Source of the DNA: Marivita cryptomonadis
GTDB lineage: Bacteria > Pseudomonadota > Alphaproteobacteria > Rhodobacterales > Rhodobacteraceae
Assembly (NCBI RefSeq): GCF_002115725.1
Contig: NZ_JFKD01000026.1
Coordinates: 1 to 35,181 of the forward strand
Reading direction: 5' to 3'
DNA length: 35,181 bases
Below, in pieces: positions 26,665 to 34,336 of this stretch. Made by a program: the position numbers and the translations under genes. The notes beneath the pieces are model-generated. The model had not been told where the DNA came from. It saw only the letters and a list, made by a program, of their open reading frames with translations, and made no database searches. The number at the start of each line of letters is the position of its first letter. Position 1 is the stretch's first letter.

Positions 26665-26678
26665 AATAATTGAATAAT
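26665..26678 (+). promoter_or_regulatory. AT-rich element after lysR, upstream of TRAP operon 2 (copy B)
   Basis: AATAATTGAATAAT, differing from copy A (25703-25717) by one missing A, lies 142 bases before the TAXI receptor 2 start. The surrounding 26640-26720 stretch is markedly AT-rich for this window. Confidence 0.3.
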
Positions 26679-26819
26679 CTAGACACCCCAAGTTCAGGTC
26701 TTTTACCTTGAATTTGTGAATTCCTTGCCTGTAGCGTTATGTCATGCGTCGCGGATCATGCCGCTATGGGTCGCAATATCAAAACTGCGCCCGAAGAACG
26801 CAAACAGTGGAGGAAAACA

Positions 26820-27803
26820 ATGAAATTTACTGCTTTGACAGGGGCCGTTGTGGTCGCTGCCTTCTCGGCAACCATGTCCGTCGCTCAGGACCGGACAGGT
26901 TGGCCCGAAAGCTTTACCGTTGGTACAGGATCGCAGGGCGGCACCTATTTCGGCTACGGCTCCGGCTGGGCCGGGATCGTGTCCGAAGTTCTGGGCGTGT
27001 CCGGCGGTGCCGAAGTGACTGGTGGTCCGATGCAGAATATGGCGCTAGTGCACACTGGCGATCTGCCCTTCGGCATGACCACAATGGGTCCGGCAGCGGA
27101 ATCCATCGCTGGTTCGAACCCGATCGCTCCGGGTCTGCCTATGAACAACGCCTGCGCAATGTTCCCAATGTATCAAACACCGTTCTCGGTCACGGCGCTT
27201 TCGTCGTCCGGCATCACTTCGGTCGCCGACATTCCGGCAGGTGCGCGCATTGGCTTTGGCCCTGCAGGTTCGACATCTGACACCTACTTCCCGCGGATGA
27301 TGGAAGAACTTGGCGTCGACTTCGAGCGTCGCAACGGCGGCTGGTCCGACCTTGGTGGTCAGCTTCAGGATGGTCTGCTGGACGTGATCGCCTTTGCAGC
27401 AGGAGTTCCGGTTCCGGCTGTGTCGCAGCTTGAGGTTCAGACTGCGATCAACATCATCGAATTCACTGAAGAAGAGCAGGCCAAGATCACGGCAGCCTTC
27501 CCGGTTGCGAATTTCGACATCTCGGCGGATGCCTATACCACACTCGAAGCCCCGGCGCGCTCGGTCTCGATGTGGAACTTCGCCATCGCAAACTGTGATC
27601 TGCCGGAAACCTTTGTCTATGAAGTCGTGAATGCGGTCATGTCCGACAATGAGCGGATGGTGAACACGCACCGCGCGGCAACCTCGACTCTGCCGGAGTT
27701 CTGGGATCGCAACACCGTCATGAAGTGGCACCCCGGTGCGGCACGTTGGTTCACCGAAAATGCGGGCGCCTCAATCGGTGCAGACATGATCCACGGTGGA
27801 TGA
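26820..27803 (+). CDS. TAXI family TRAP solute-binding receptor (system 2)
   Basis: A 327-residue periplasmic receptor. ATG 26820 follows GGAGGA, and the signal peptide is KFTALTGAVVVAAFSATMSVAQ; an in-frame codon at 26739 gives a 27-residue extension without a ribosome site. The TAXI motif appears as TVGTGSQGGTYFGYGSG, with GPMQNMALVHTGDLPFGMT following. The C-terminus is typical (MKWHPGAARWFTEN). Its glycine-rich pocket sequence differs strongly from receptor 1, so a different ligand is likely. The adjacent dehydrogenases and LysR suggest a 2-hydroxy diacid such as tartrate. A strong terminator-like hairpin separates it from the permease gene. Confidence 0.93.
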   Translation: MKFTALTGAVVVAAFSATMSVAQDRTGWPESFTVGTGSQGGTYFGYGSGWAGIVSEVLGVSGGAEVTGGPMQNMALVHTGDLPFGMTTMGPAAESIAGSNPIAPGLPMNNACAMFPMYQTPFSVTALSSSGITSVADIPAGARIGFGPAGSTSDTYFPRMMEELGVDFERRNGGWSDLGGQLQDGLLDVIAFAAGVPVPAVSQLEVQTAINIIEFTEEEQAKITAAFPVANFDISADAYTTLEAPARSVSMWNFAIANCDLPETFVYEVVNAVMSDNERMVNTHRAATSTLPEFWDRNTVMKWHPGAARWFTENAGASIGADMIHGG

Positions 27804-27859
27804 TGTTATATGATTTGCGAGCAATGATGCGTTATTGTTCGTAAAATCAGGAAAATCGG

Positions 27860-27894
27860 AACCGCGCCCCATCTGCGGGCGCGGTTTTGTTTCA
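27860..27894 (+). terminator. Receptor-permease intergenic terminator/attenuator, system 2
   Basis: AACCGCGCCC and GGGCGCGGTT form a 10-base-pair stem with a seven-base loop, followed by TTGTTTC. It lies 57 bases after the receptor stop and before the permease gene, as in system 1. Confidence 0.75.
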
Positions 27895-27953
27895 ATGATG
27901 GTCTTGCAAAGGCAACGTTAAGATCACCGAGGCCATCACCCGGGGAGGACACG

Positions 27954-30227
27954 ATGACCGATACCAAGAGCCAGCAGGCCGACGACCTCATTCTCGCGGA
28001 AGGCGTGGATGAAGAGCCCATCGAGAGCAACCGGCGCCTGTTCTCGGGGCGCGCCTATCTCGTGATGGCCGGTCTTTCGACGATTTATGCCGCTTTCCAC
28101 ATGATCGCGCTGAACGGGGTTTCCATTTCGGATTGGACCGGGATCGAAATACCGATGCTTCCACAATTTCCGCTGGAGACATGGAATTTCCGGATCGTTC
28201 ACATTTCCGGCGCTCTGGCCTTGGGGTTCTTGCTGTTCTCGGCACATACCTTTGCCGATGATGACACCCCGCAAAAGCAAACCCGCCTGCTTTCGATTGT
28301 AGCCTTGGTCCTGGCCATTCCGGCACTGATCTCTGGGTTCACGGCATCGGGCTATCACACGATGATCAACTCGGGCACCTTGCCGCAAATGGGCGGGTTG
28401 ACCACATGGGCCGCGTTTCCCGGAACCGAGATTTACGCAAGCGAGGTCTGGTGGTTTGGCACTCCGCTGCTGATTGCCACCTTCGGCGCCATCGTGACCG
28501 GTTGGGTCGAACGCCGCGAGCGCGAAGTCTTTGCCTCCTCGGATGTCGTTCTGGCGATCTGTGCCATCGTGATCGCAATCTACCTGATCGCCATTTACGG
28601 CACCGCCGCGCGCAATGCGGTTGGCACGCCGTTTGTGCCGATTGGCGTGGCGTTCGCCGCGACTGCCGGATCCGCCTTGATCCTGGAACTGACGCGCCGC
28701 GTTGCTGGTCTGGCGCTGGTAATCATTACGGGTATTTTCCTGCTCTATACCTTTGTGGCGCACCTTTTGCCGGGCATTCTGGCCGTGCAGAGCGCCTATA
28801 GCTGGCAACGCTTCTTTGGCCATGTCTATTCGGATGCCGGCATCCTCGGGCCGACAACGGCGGTGTCGTCGACCTACATCATTCTCTTCATCATCTTTGC
28901 CGCCTTCCTGCAGGCCTCAAAGGTGGGCGATTACTTCGTGAACTTCGCCTTCGCAACGGCAGGCCGCGCACGCGGTGGCCCAGCGAAGGTGGCGATCTTT
29001 GCCTCGGGTCTGATGGGCATGATCAACGGTACATCGGCGGGCAACGTGGTGGCCACTGGATCGCTGACCATTCCGCTGATGAAACGTGTGGGCTACCACA
29101 AGAAAACCGCTGGCGCGGTCGAGGCGGCCGCATCTACCGGCGGGCAGATCATGCCGCCCATCATGGGCGCAGGCGCGTTCATCATGGCCGAAATAACAGG
29201 CATTCCCTACACCGAAATCGCCATCGCTGCGATCATCCCGGCGATCCTGTATTTCGTGTCGGTCTACTTTATGGTCGACTTCGAAGCGGCAAAACTGGGC
29301 ATGCGCGGTATGCGCGAGGACGAGCTTCCCAAGTTCAATAAGCTTGTCCGCCAAGTCTATCTGTTCATCCCGATCATCATTCTGATCGCAGCCTTGTTCA
29401 TGGGCTATTCTGTGATCCGGGCTGGCACATTGGCAACTGTTGCAGCCGCGGTTGTGTCGTGGTTCACGCCGCACCGGATGGGGCTTCGCTCCATCCTCAA
29501 GGCGTTCGAGCTGGCGGGGATCATGTCGATCCAGATCATCGCGGTTTGTGCCTGCGCGGGTATCATTGTTGGAGTTATCAGCTTGACTGGCGTCGGTGCA
29601 CGCTTCTCGGCTGTGCTTCTGGACCTCGCCGGGGTAAGCCAACTTTTGGCGCTCTTCTTTGCCATGTGCATCGCGATCCTTCTTGGTATGGGCATGCCGA
29701 CCACGGCCGCATATGCCGTTGCCGCATCCGTCGTTGCACCGGGCCTTGTGCAGCTGGGTATCCCGACGCTGACCGCGCATTTCTTTGTGTTCTACTTCGC
29801 GGTTCTGTCAGCGATCACACCGCCCGTGGCGCTGGCAAGCTACGCGGCAGCGGGCATTTCGGGCGCAAACCCGATGGAGACGTCGGTGGCTTCGTTCAAG
29901 ATCGGCATCGCGGCTTTCATCGTGCCGTACATGTTCTTCTACAACAGCGCGATCCTGATGGATGGCACATGGGTCGAAGTCATCCGAGCTGGGGTGACCG
30001 CCACGGTTGGTGTTTTCCTGCTCAGTTCAGGTGTGCAGGGCTGGTTCCTTGGCGGGCGGTCGGCGTGGTTCTTGCGAGTTGCCTTGATCTGTGCGGCGCT
30101 CTTCATGATCGAAGGAGGATTGATCACCGACCTGATCGGCCTCGGGATCGCGGCCGGTGCTTATTTTGTGCAGAAATTCCTGCATCCGAAACCCGATGCC
30201 AGCATTCCGGTGCGCGGCGCGGATTAA
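27954..30227 (+). CDS. TRAP transporter fused permease, 4TM/12TM (system 2)
   Basis: A 757-residue fused TRAP permease starting at ATG 27954 behind GGGGAGGA. The N-terminal part carries a 40-residue hydrophilic leader and four to six membrane segments (for example YLVMAGLSTIYAAFHMIAL, ALALGFLLFSAH). The large-subunit part has MINGTSAGNVVATGSLTIPLMKRVGY and AAASTGGQIMPPIMGAGAF with the second repeat LLGMGMPTTAAYAVAASVVAP. It is 52 residues longer than the system 1 permease, mainly in the N-terminal small-subunit region, and clearly a separate lineage rather than a recent duplicate. It would form a complex with receptor 2. A strong bidirectional terminator follows. Confidence 0.94.
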   Translation: MTDTKSQQADDLILAEGVDEEPIESNRRLFSGRAYLVMAGLSTIYAAFHMIALNGVSISDWTGIEIPMLPQFPLETWNFRIVHISGALALGFLLFSAHTFADDDTPQKQTRLLSIVALVLAIPALISGFTASGYHTMINSGTLPQMGGLTTWAAFPGTEIYASEVWWFGTPLLIATFGAIVTGWVERREREVFASSDVVLAICAIVIAIYLIAIYGTAARNAVGTPFVPIGVAFAATAGSALILELTRRVAGLALVIITGIFLLYTFVAHLLPGILAVQSAYSWQRFFGHVYSDAGILGPTTAVSSTYIILFIIFAAFLQASKVGDYFVNFAFATAGRARGGPAKVAIFASGLMGMINGTSAGNVVATGSLTIPLMKRVGYHKKTAGAVEAAASTGGQIMPPIMGAGAFIMAEITGIPYTEIAIAAIIPAILYFVSVYFMVDFEAAKLGMRGMREDELPKFNKLVRQVYLFIPIIILIAALFMGYSVIRAGTLATVAAAVVSWFTPHRMGLRSILKAFELAGIMSIQIIAVCACAGIIVGVISLTGVGARFSAVLLDLAGVSQLLALFFAMCIAILLGMGMPTTAAYAVAASVVAPGLVQLGIPTLTAHFFVFYFAVLSAITPPVALASYAAAGISGANPMETSVASFKIGIAAFIVPYMFFYNSAILMDGTWVEVIRAGVTATVGVFLLSSGVQGWFLGGRSAWFLRVALICAALFMIEGGLITDLIGLGIAAGAYFVQKFLHPKPDASIPVRGAD

Positions 30228-30246
30228 TCAAAGCACTCCGAAATAG

Positions 30247-30275
30247 AAAAGGCCGGGCATGTTCCCGGCCTTTTT
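30247..30275. terminator. Bidirectional terminator between TRAP permease 2 and aldo/keto reductase
   Basis: AAAAGGCCGGG-CATGTT-CCCGGCCTTTTT is a perfect stem with T-runs on both strands. It lies between the convergent ends of the permease (30227) and the aldo/keto reductase (30293) and can serve both. Confidence 0.88.
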
Positions 30276-30292
30276 CATACGCGCTGCTGTAG

Positions 30293-31285
30293 TCAGCAGT
30301 AACCTTCAGGGCCGTTCCATTGCGCTTGGGAGTATCTGTCCCCATGCGCCCAGCCTACGGGCAAGATGCTGTCAATCTCGGCCATCATGTGAGGCGTCAG
30401 GATCAGGGAAGTTGCTGATGCACATTCCGCCAAGTGATCCGGCGACCGTGTGCCGGGGATCGGAATAATGTGGTCCGCACGGGCAAGGCACCACGCCAAA
30501 GCAAGGGCGGTGGCCGTTGTTCCGTTATCTTCGGCATAGGCCTTGAACGCCTGTGCAAACGGAAGATTGAAGCCAAAATTCGGCTCCAGAAACCGGGGGT
30601 TGTTCTTGCGGAAATCCTTGTCGAGAAACGTCGTTGGATCGGGCGTCACGCTTGACACCATCCCCCGCGCCAAGGGCGAATAGGCCACCAAGGCGACATC
30701 AAGCTCTTTGCAGGTTTGCAACATGCCTAGGTCTGGCTGACGTGACCAAAGCGAATACTCGCTTTGAACCACGTCAACAGGCCCAACCGCAGCCGCACGA
30801 CGCAGGGATGCGGGAGAGATTTCCGAAAACCCGATGCCACCGATCTTGCCCTCTGCCTTCAGCGCCAGAAGTGTTTGCATGACATCTTCAATCTCGATGT
30901 CGCGGTCCCGCCGGTGCACATAGAACAGATCAACGTGGTCGAGTCCCAGACGCTTCAGCGACCCTTCCAACTCTGCGCGCAGATAGTCGGGTTTGTTGTT
31001 GAAGCCGCGATTGCCATGTTCCTTGTCGCGCCAGATGCCAGCCTTGGTCGCGATGGTGAACTTGGAAGCGTCGCCCTTGAGGAACGTCCCGATCACGGTT
31101 TCAGAAATGCCCATCCCATAGACATTCGCGGTGTCCAACAGGTCCATCCCAAGGTCAAGCGCAGCGCCAAGCGCAGCGTGAGACTCGGCTTCATCAGTGG
31201 CCCCGTAGAAACCGCCAAAACTCATGCAGCCGAACCCGATTTCCGAAACCATCTTTCCGGACTTAAGCAAACGTCTTTTTTTCAA
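30293..31285 (-). CDS. Aldo/keto reductase
   Basis: A 330-residue NADPH-dependent aldo/keto reductase of the AKR (yajO/IolS-like) group, reducing aldehydes or ketones. The catalytic tetrad is visible: D51 and Y56 (DTANVYGMG), K81 (TIATKAG) and H124 (LFYVHRRD). The start is probably TTG 31285, because GGTGGAG lies at the right distance and the family N-terminus (KKRRLLKSGKMVSEIGFGCMSF) begins there. An upstream GTG/ATG pair at 31336-31339 would add an 18-residue basic extension. The C-terminal cofactor loop (IPIPGTRSPDHLAECASA) is typical. It lies 80 bases behind galU on the same strand. Substrate unknown. Confidence 0.88.
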   Translation of the reverse strand: MKKRRLLKSGKMVSEIGFGCMSFGGFYGATDEAESHAALGAALDLGMDLLDTANVYGMGISETVIGTFLKGDASKFTIATKAGIWRDKEHGNRGFNNKPDYLRAELEGSLKRLGLDHVDLFYVHRRDRDIEIEDVMQTLLALKAEGKIGGIGFSEISPASLRRAAAVGPVDVVQSEYSLWSRQPDLGMLQTCKELDVALVAYSPLARGMVSSVTPDPTTFLDKDFRKNNPRFLEPNFGFNLPFAQAFKAYAEDNGTTATALALAWCLARADHIIPIPGTRSPDHLAECASATSLILTPHMMAEIDSILPVGWAHGDRYSQAQWNGPEGYC

Positions 31286-31350
31286 GGACTTTCTCCACCG
31301 TGTTGCCCAGCGACGTAACTCGCGCAGAGATAACATCACGGCGTTGAGGA

Positions 31351-31364
31351 AAGGGGAACCCCTT
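31351..31364 (-). terminator. Short hairpin after galU (weak)
   Basis: AAGGGG and CCCCTT are perfect complements immediately after the galU stop codon. The stem is short and lacks a T-run, so it may slow rather than stop transcription into the aldo/keto reductase gene. Confidence 0.25.
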
Positions 31365-31365
31365 G

Positions 31366-32262
31366 TCAGGCAGCAACGGCGGATGCCGGTTCAACAAGCC
31401 CGCGTGCCTTGAGCACGGCAAGACATTCAGGATCGCGCGTCGCGAGTTCCAAGGTCGCTTCGAGCATCCCTGCCTTGGACCCACAGTCGAACCGGGCACC
31501 CGAGAATTGAAAGCCTCCAAGACCAAGGTCGAATGCACCGCGGGCAATCGCATCCGTTAGTTGAATTTCTCCGCCTGCACCCGGTTTTTGCGTTTCCAGC
31601 GCATCAAAGATCGAGGCGTCGAGGATGTATCGACCAACCACGGCTTGCCGTGATGGCGCGTCTTCGGCGGCGGGCTTTTCGACCATGCCATCGGCTGTAA
31701 CGATTGCACCGTCTTTGCCTGTGACGGACAGCACACCGTATTTGTGCACTTGGTCTTCGGGCACTTCCATCGTTGCGACCAGATGACCGGTTTTGCTTTT
31801 GGCGTAGGCATCTGCCATTTCGGTAAGGCATCCTATGGATCCGAGGATCAGGTCGTCAGGCAATATGACCGCGACGGGCCCGTCGAGAACATTATCCTTG
31901 GCACACAGAACCGCATGGCCCAAGCCCTTGGGTTCAGGTTGCATGACGAAGCGCACATCGTCTTCGATCGGGCAGAACGCCGCTTCAGTCAGGGCTTCGG
32001 CGACATCCTCTTTGCCGCGCGCGCGCAGCTCGCGTGTGAGGCGGGCATCCTCCATAACGTGCCGCTCTATAGCGGTTTTGGAGGGGTGGCTGACAAAGAT
32101 CATGCGTTCAATCGCAGCGTCGCGTGCTTCGTCAACGGCGTACTGGATCAGAGGCGTGTCGAGCACCGGCAGCAGTTCCTTCGGCGTTGCCTTGGTGGCA
32201 GGCAGAAAGCGTGTACCAAGGCCGGCAACAGGAAAGATCGCAGTGCGCACGTGACGGGTCAT
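31366..32262 (-). CDS. galU: UTP-glucose-1-phosphate uridylyltransferase GalU
   Basis: GalU makes UDP-glucose from UTP and glucose-1-phosphate. The 298-residue product begins at ATG 32262 behind GAGGA with the nucleotidyltransferase motif AIFPVAGLGTRFLPATKATPKE. Later features include VMQPEPKGLGHAVLCAK, VILPDDLI, and the sugar-contact region MVEKPAAEDAP followed by VGRYILDASIFDALE. The open frame extends 288 bases further upstream, but that part overlaps the divergent gpsA-like gene and is not part of GalU. It is divergent from an operon that probably makes glucosylglycerol, and shares the 152-base control region 32263-32414 with it. Confidence 0.94.
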   Translation of the reverse strand: MTRHVRTAIFPVAGLGTRFLPATKATPKELLPVLDTPLIQYAVDEARDAAIERMIFVSHPSKTAIERHVMEDARLTRELRARGKEDVAEALTEAAFCPIEDDVRFVMQPEPKGLGHAVLCAKDNVLDGPVAVILPDDLILGSIGCLTEMADAYAKSKTGHLVATMEVPEDQVHKYGVLSVTGKDGAIVTADGMVEKPAAEDAPSRQAVVGRYILDASIFDALETQKPGAGGEIQLTDAIARGAFDLGLGGFQFSGARFDCGSKAGMLEATLELATRDPECLAVLKARGLVEPASAVAA

Positions 32263-32414
32263 GTTCTGAATCCTCAATTGTCTAATATATCGGGAGTAAC
32301 GCATTGCAGCGTAGAAAGTTTCGCGCTTGCAGCATTTTCTCTGCAGTTGCACGGAACCGGGCGCGGTCGAGCTGCGTTGAGATTGCATAAAGATATTTTC
32401 AATGGGGCTTTCGA
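32263..32414. other. Divergent control region galU / gpsA-like operon
   Basis: This 152-base non-coding stretch separates two divergent genes. It contains AT-rich TATATT near the galU side (about 32282-32290) and AT-rich sequence near the gpsA side (about 32388-32402). I see no convincing spaced -35/-10 pair or dyad and name no operator here. Confidence 0.6.
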
Positions 32415-33557
32415 ATGAAATTTGATCAATTGACCGGGGAGTCGCTTCCCCGTTCTGCGCACCCGTATCGTCGCCTCGCCGTAATTGGTGCGGGTGCTTA
32501 CGGAACAGCTTTGGCGCATGTCGCAGCTCAAGACGGCACACAGGTTTCATTATGGAGCCGCCGTCCAGAAATTGCGCGTCTGATCAATGAGACATCGCAA
32601 AACGCAGAGTATCTACCCGGCGTCCAGCTGGCGGCTTCTATCACCGCCTCGGATGATCTTTTGACGGTTCTCCGCGATGCCGATGCCGTAATGTTGGTCG
32701 TCCCGTCGCACGCTCTTCGCCAAACAGCCCGCGAGATGCGAGCCGTCCTGCCTCCGGGTATCCCGATCACGGTCTGCGCAAAAGGCATCGAGGCCGGGTC
32801 AGGATTGCTTATGTCTCAGATCATCGAGGACGAATTGCCTGGCCATACTGTCGGTGCGTTGTCAGGCCCAACCTTTGCCAAGGAACTGGCAGCCGGTCAC
32901 CCCTCAGCTGCGACACTGGCGTTTTCTTTCGATCAAGCGGACCGGCTCGATCCCGAGAACAGCGCAGCGGCTCGAATGGCGGTCACTCTCGCGACGCCGG
33001 CGTTTCGCACGTATTTGTCGGATGATCTTGTAGGCGTAGAAATAGGTGGCGCCGTCAAGAATGTGATCGCCATTGCCTGTGGCATGATGCGCGGTGCCGG
33101 GTTTGCCGAAAACACACGGGCCGCACTGATCGCCCGAGGGTTGGACGAGATGAAAGCTCTGGCGGAAGCATTGGGCGGGCGGCGTGAAACGGTCACGGGG
33201 CTGTCCGGGATCGGCGATCTGACGCTGACCTGTTCAAGCACGACGTCGCGAAACATGTCGCTGGGTGTTCAACTCGGCCAAGGGAGCGTTCGTTCCGATT
33301 GTTTCGGCGGCAAGCCCACTGTTGTGGAAGGCGAAGCAAACGCGATCTCCGTCACGGATTTGGCGCGGAAACTCTACGTTCCGATGCCGATCTGCGAAAC
33401 AGTTCGCGGAATCCTTCACGACGATCAGCCCATCACAGAAAGCTTTGCCCGGCTTTGGTCTGAACCCATCGAATCCGAACCGCGCGCCATGTCACTGACA
33501 TTCGCGCATCCGACCGCGCTTGCGGAAATCTGTACAGTTGAAGAGAGACCAAGATGA
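32415..33557 (+). CDS. Glycerol-3-phosphate dehydrogenase (NAD(P)+), GpsA-like paralogue
   Basis: A 380-residue protein of the GpsA family, which reduces dihydroxyacetone phosphate to sn-glycerol-3-phosphate. It has the NAD fold RRLAVIGAGAYGTALAHVA, PSHALRQ, the signature CAKGIE and SGPTFAKELAAG, catalytic Lys in GGAVKNVIAIACGM, and substrate-binding TCSSTTSRNMSLG. It is longer than the usual about 330 residues because of an 18-residue leader, an insertion (AFSFDQADRLDPENSAAARM) and a C-terminal tail. Its stop overlaps the next ATG by four bases, and with the HAD and GT20 genes it forms one translation-coupled unit, so it probably supplies glycerol-3-phosphate for compatible-solute synthesis rather than lipids. 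Ribosome site is weak (GGGG). Confidence 0.9.
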   Translation: MKFDQLTGESLPRSAHPYRRLAVIGAGAYGTALAHVAAQDGTQVSLWSRRPEIARLINETSQNAEYLPGVQLAASITASDDLLTVLRDADAVMLVVPSHALRQTAREMRAVLPPGIPITVCAKGIEAGSGLLMSQIIEDELPGHTVGALSGPTFAKELAAGHPSAATLAFSFDQADRLDPENSAAARMAVTLATPAFRTYLSDDLVGVEIGGAVKNVIAIACGMMRGAGFAENTRAALIARGLDEMKALAEALGGRRETVTGLSGIGDLTLTCSSTTSRNMSLGVQLGQGSVRSDCFGGKPTVVEGEANAISVTDLARKLYVPMPICETVRGILHDDQPITESFARLWSEPIESEPRAMSLTFAHPTALAEICTVEERPR

Positions 33558-34336
33558 GTTTGCATACACCGATCCAAAAAGCGATTGGCGACAAGCCCTT
33601 TGTTCTGGCCACCGACCTCGACGGCACGTTTCTTGGTGGCTCTGCTCAGTCGCGGGAAACGCTCTACAATCTAATCGAAGATAACCGGGATAGTGTCGGC
33701 CTGATCTTTGTGACGGGCCGACATCCCGAATTCATTCAGGAACACTGTGACACCTATGGCATCCCGATGCCAGATTACGTGATTGCCGATGTGGGCACCA
33801 CGATTGCACGGGTCCATGCGCCGGGCATCGTCTTGCCAGATACGCAGCTTGAAGAGCCGATCGCACAGGCATGGCAAGGCAAGGCAGGTCCCGTGCAAGC
33901 CTTGATGGAACAGATCAACGGATTGACGCTTCAAGACACACCGTTCCGGCATCGCCTGAGTTATCACATTTCGCCTGATGGTTTTGATGCGTCAGAGATG
34001 GAGCCCATTCGGGCACTTGATGTGGATGTGCTGATCTCGGACAACCGGTTTGTCGACGTTCTCCCAAAAGGCGTTTCCAAAGGCCCAACCTTGCGTCGCT
34101 TAATCAAGGTGCTTGGCATTCCAGAGGATCGGATCCTCACAGCTGGAGATACTTTGAACGACATCTCCATGCTGACAGCCGACCTTTACGCAGTTGCCGT
34201 GGGCGGGTCCGAAGTCGCACTTTACGATGCACTCCCCGAAAGCCCTAAAATTCATCGCGCTCGCGCAATCGGTGCAGCGGGCATTCTTGAGGCCATTGCG
34301 GCCTTTGACCTTCATCCAACTCCAGGGAGTTATTGA
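33554..34336 (+). CDS. HAD-superfamily sugar phosphatase, probable glucosylglycerol-phosphate phosphatase
   Basis: A 260-residue sucrose-phosphate-phosphatase-like HAD hydrolase. Motif I is DLDGT with nucleophile D21 and acid/base D23, motif II is the Thr of FVTGR (T54), motif III Lys is in PKGVSKGPTL (K172/K176), and motif IV is AGDTLND (D199, N202, D203). A cap with DVGTTI lies at 79-84. This subgroup includes phosphatases for sucrose-, mannosylglycerate- and glucosylglycerol-phosphate. Overlaps of four bases with the gpsA-like gene and one base with the GT20 gene (TGATG) show coupling. It probably removes the phosphate from the glucosylglycerol-phosphate made by its downstream partner. Confidence 0.87.
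   Translation: MSLHTPIQKAIGDKPFVLATDLDGTFLGGSAQSRETLYNLIEDNRDSVGLIFVTGRHPEFIQEHCDTYGIPMPDYVIADVGTTIARVHAPGIVLPDTQLEEPIAQAWQGKAGPVQALMEQINGLTLQDTPFRHRLSYHISPDGFDASEMEPIRALDVDVLISDNRFVDVLPKGVSKGPTLRRLIKVLGIPEDRILTAGDTLNDISMLTADLYAVAVGGSEVALYDALPESPKIHRARAIGAAGILEAIAAFDLHPTPGSY

Noticed and set aside
27936..29780. Two long minus-strand frames (295 and 287 codons) across the TRAP permease 2 gene
   Set aside because: Composition is dominated by Arg, Gly, Asp and His and mirrors the membrane-protein codons on the opposite strand; no motif or start signal.
11554..30227. The two TAXI/TRAP systems as a recent duplication
   Set aside because: Receptors and permeases differ strongly in sequence and length, and their gene neighbours and control differ; they are separate lineages of one family.
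32263..32550. A 96-residue N-terminal extension of GalU
   Set aside because: It overlaps the divergent gpsA-like gene and has no family similarity; ATG 32262 has a good ribosome site and the normal GalU N-terminus.
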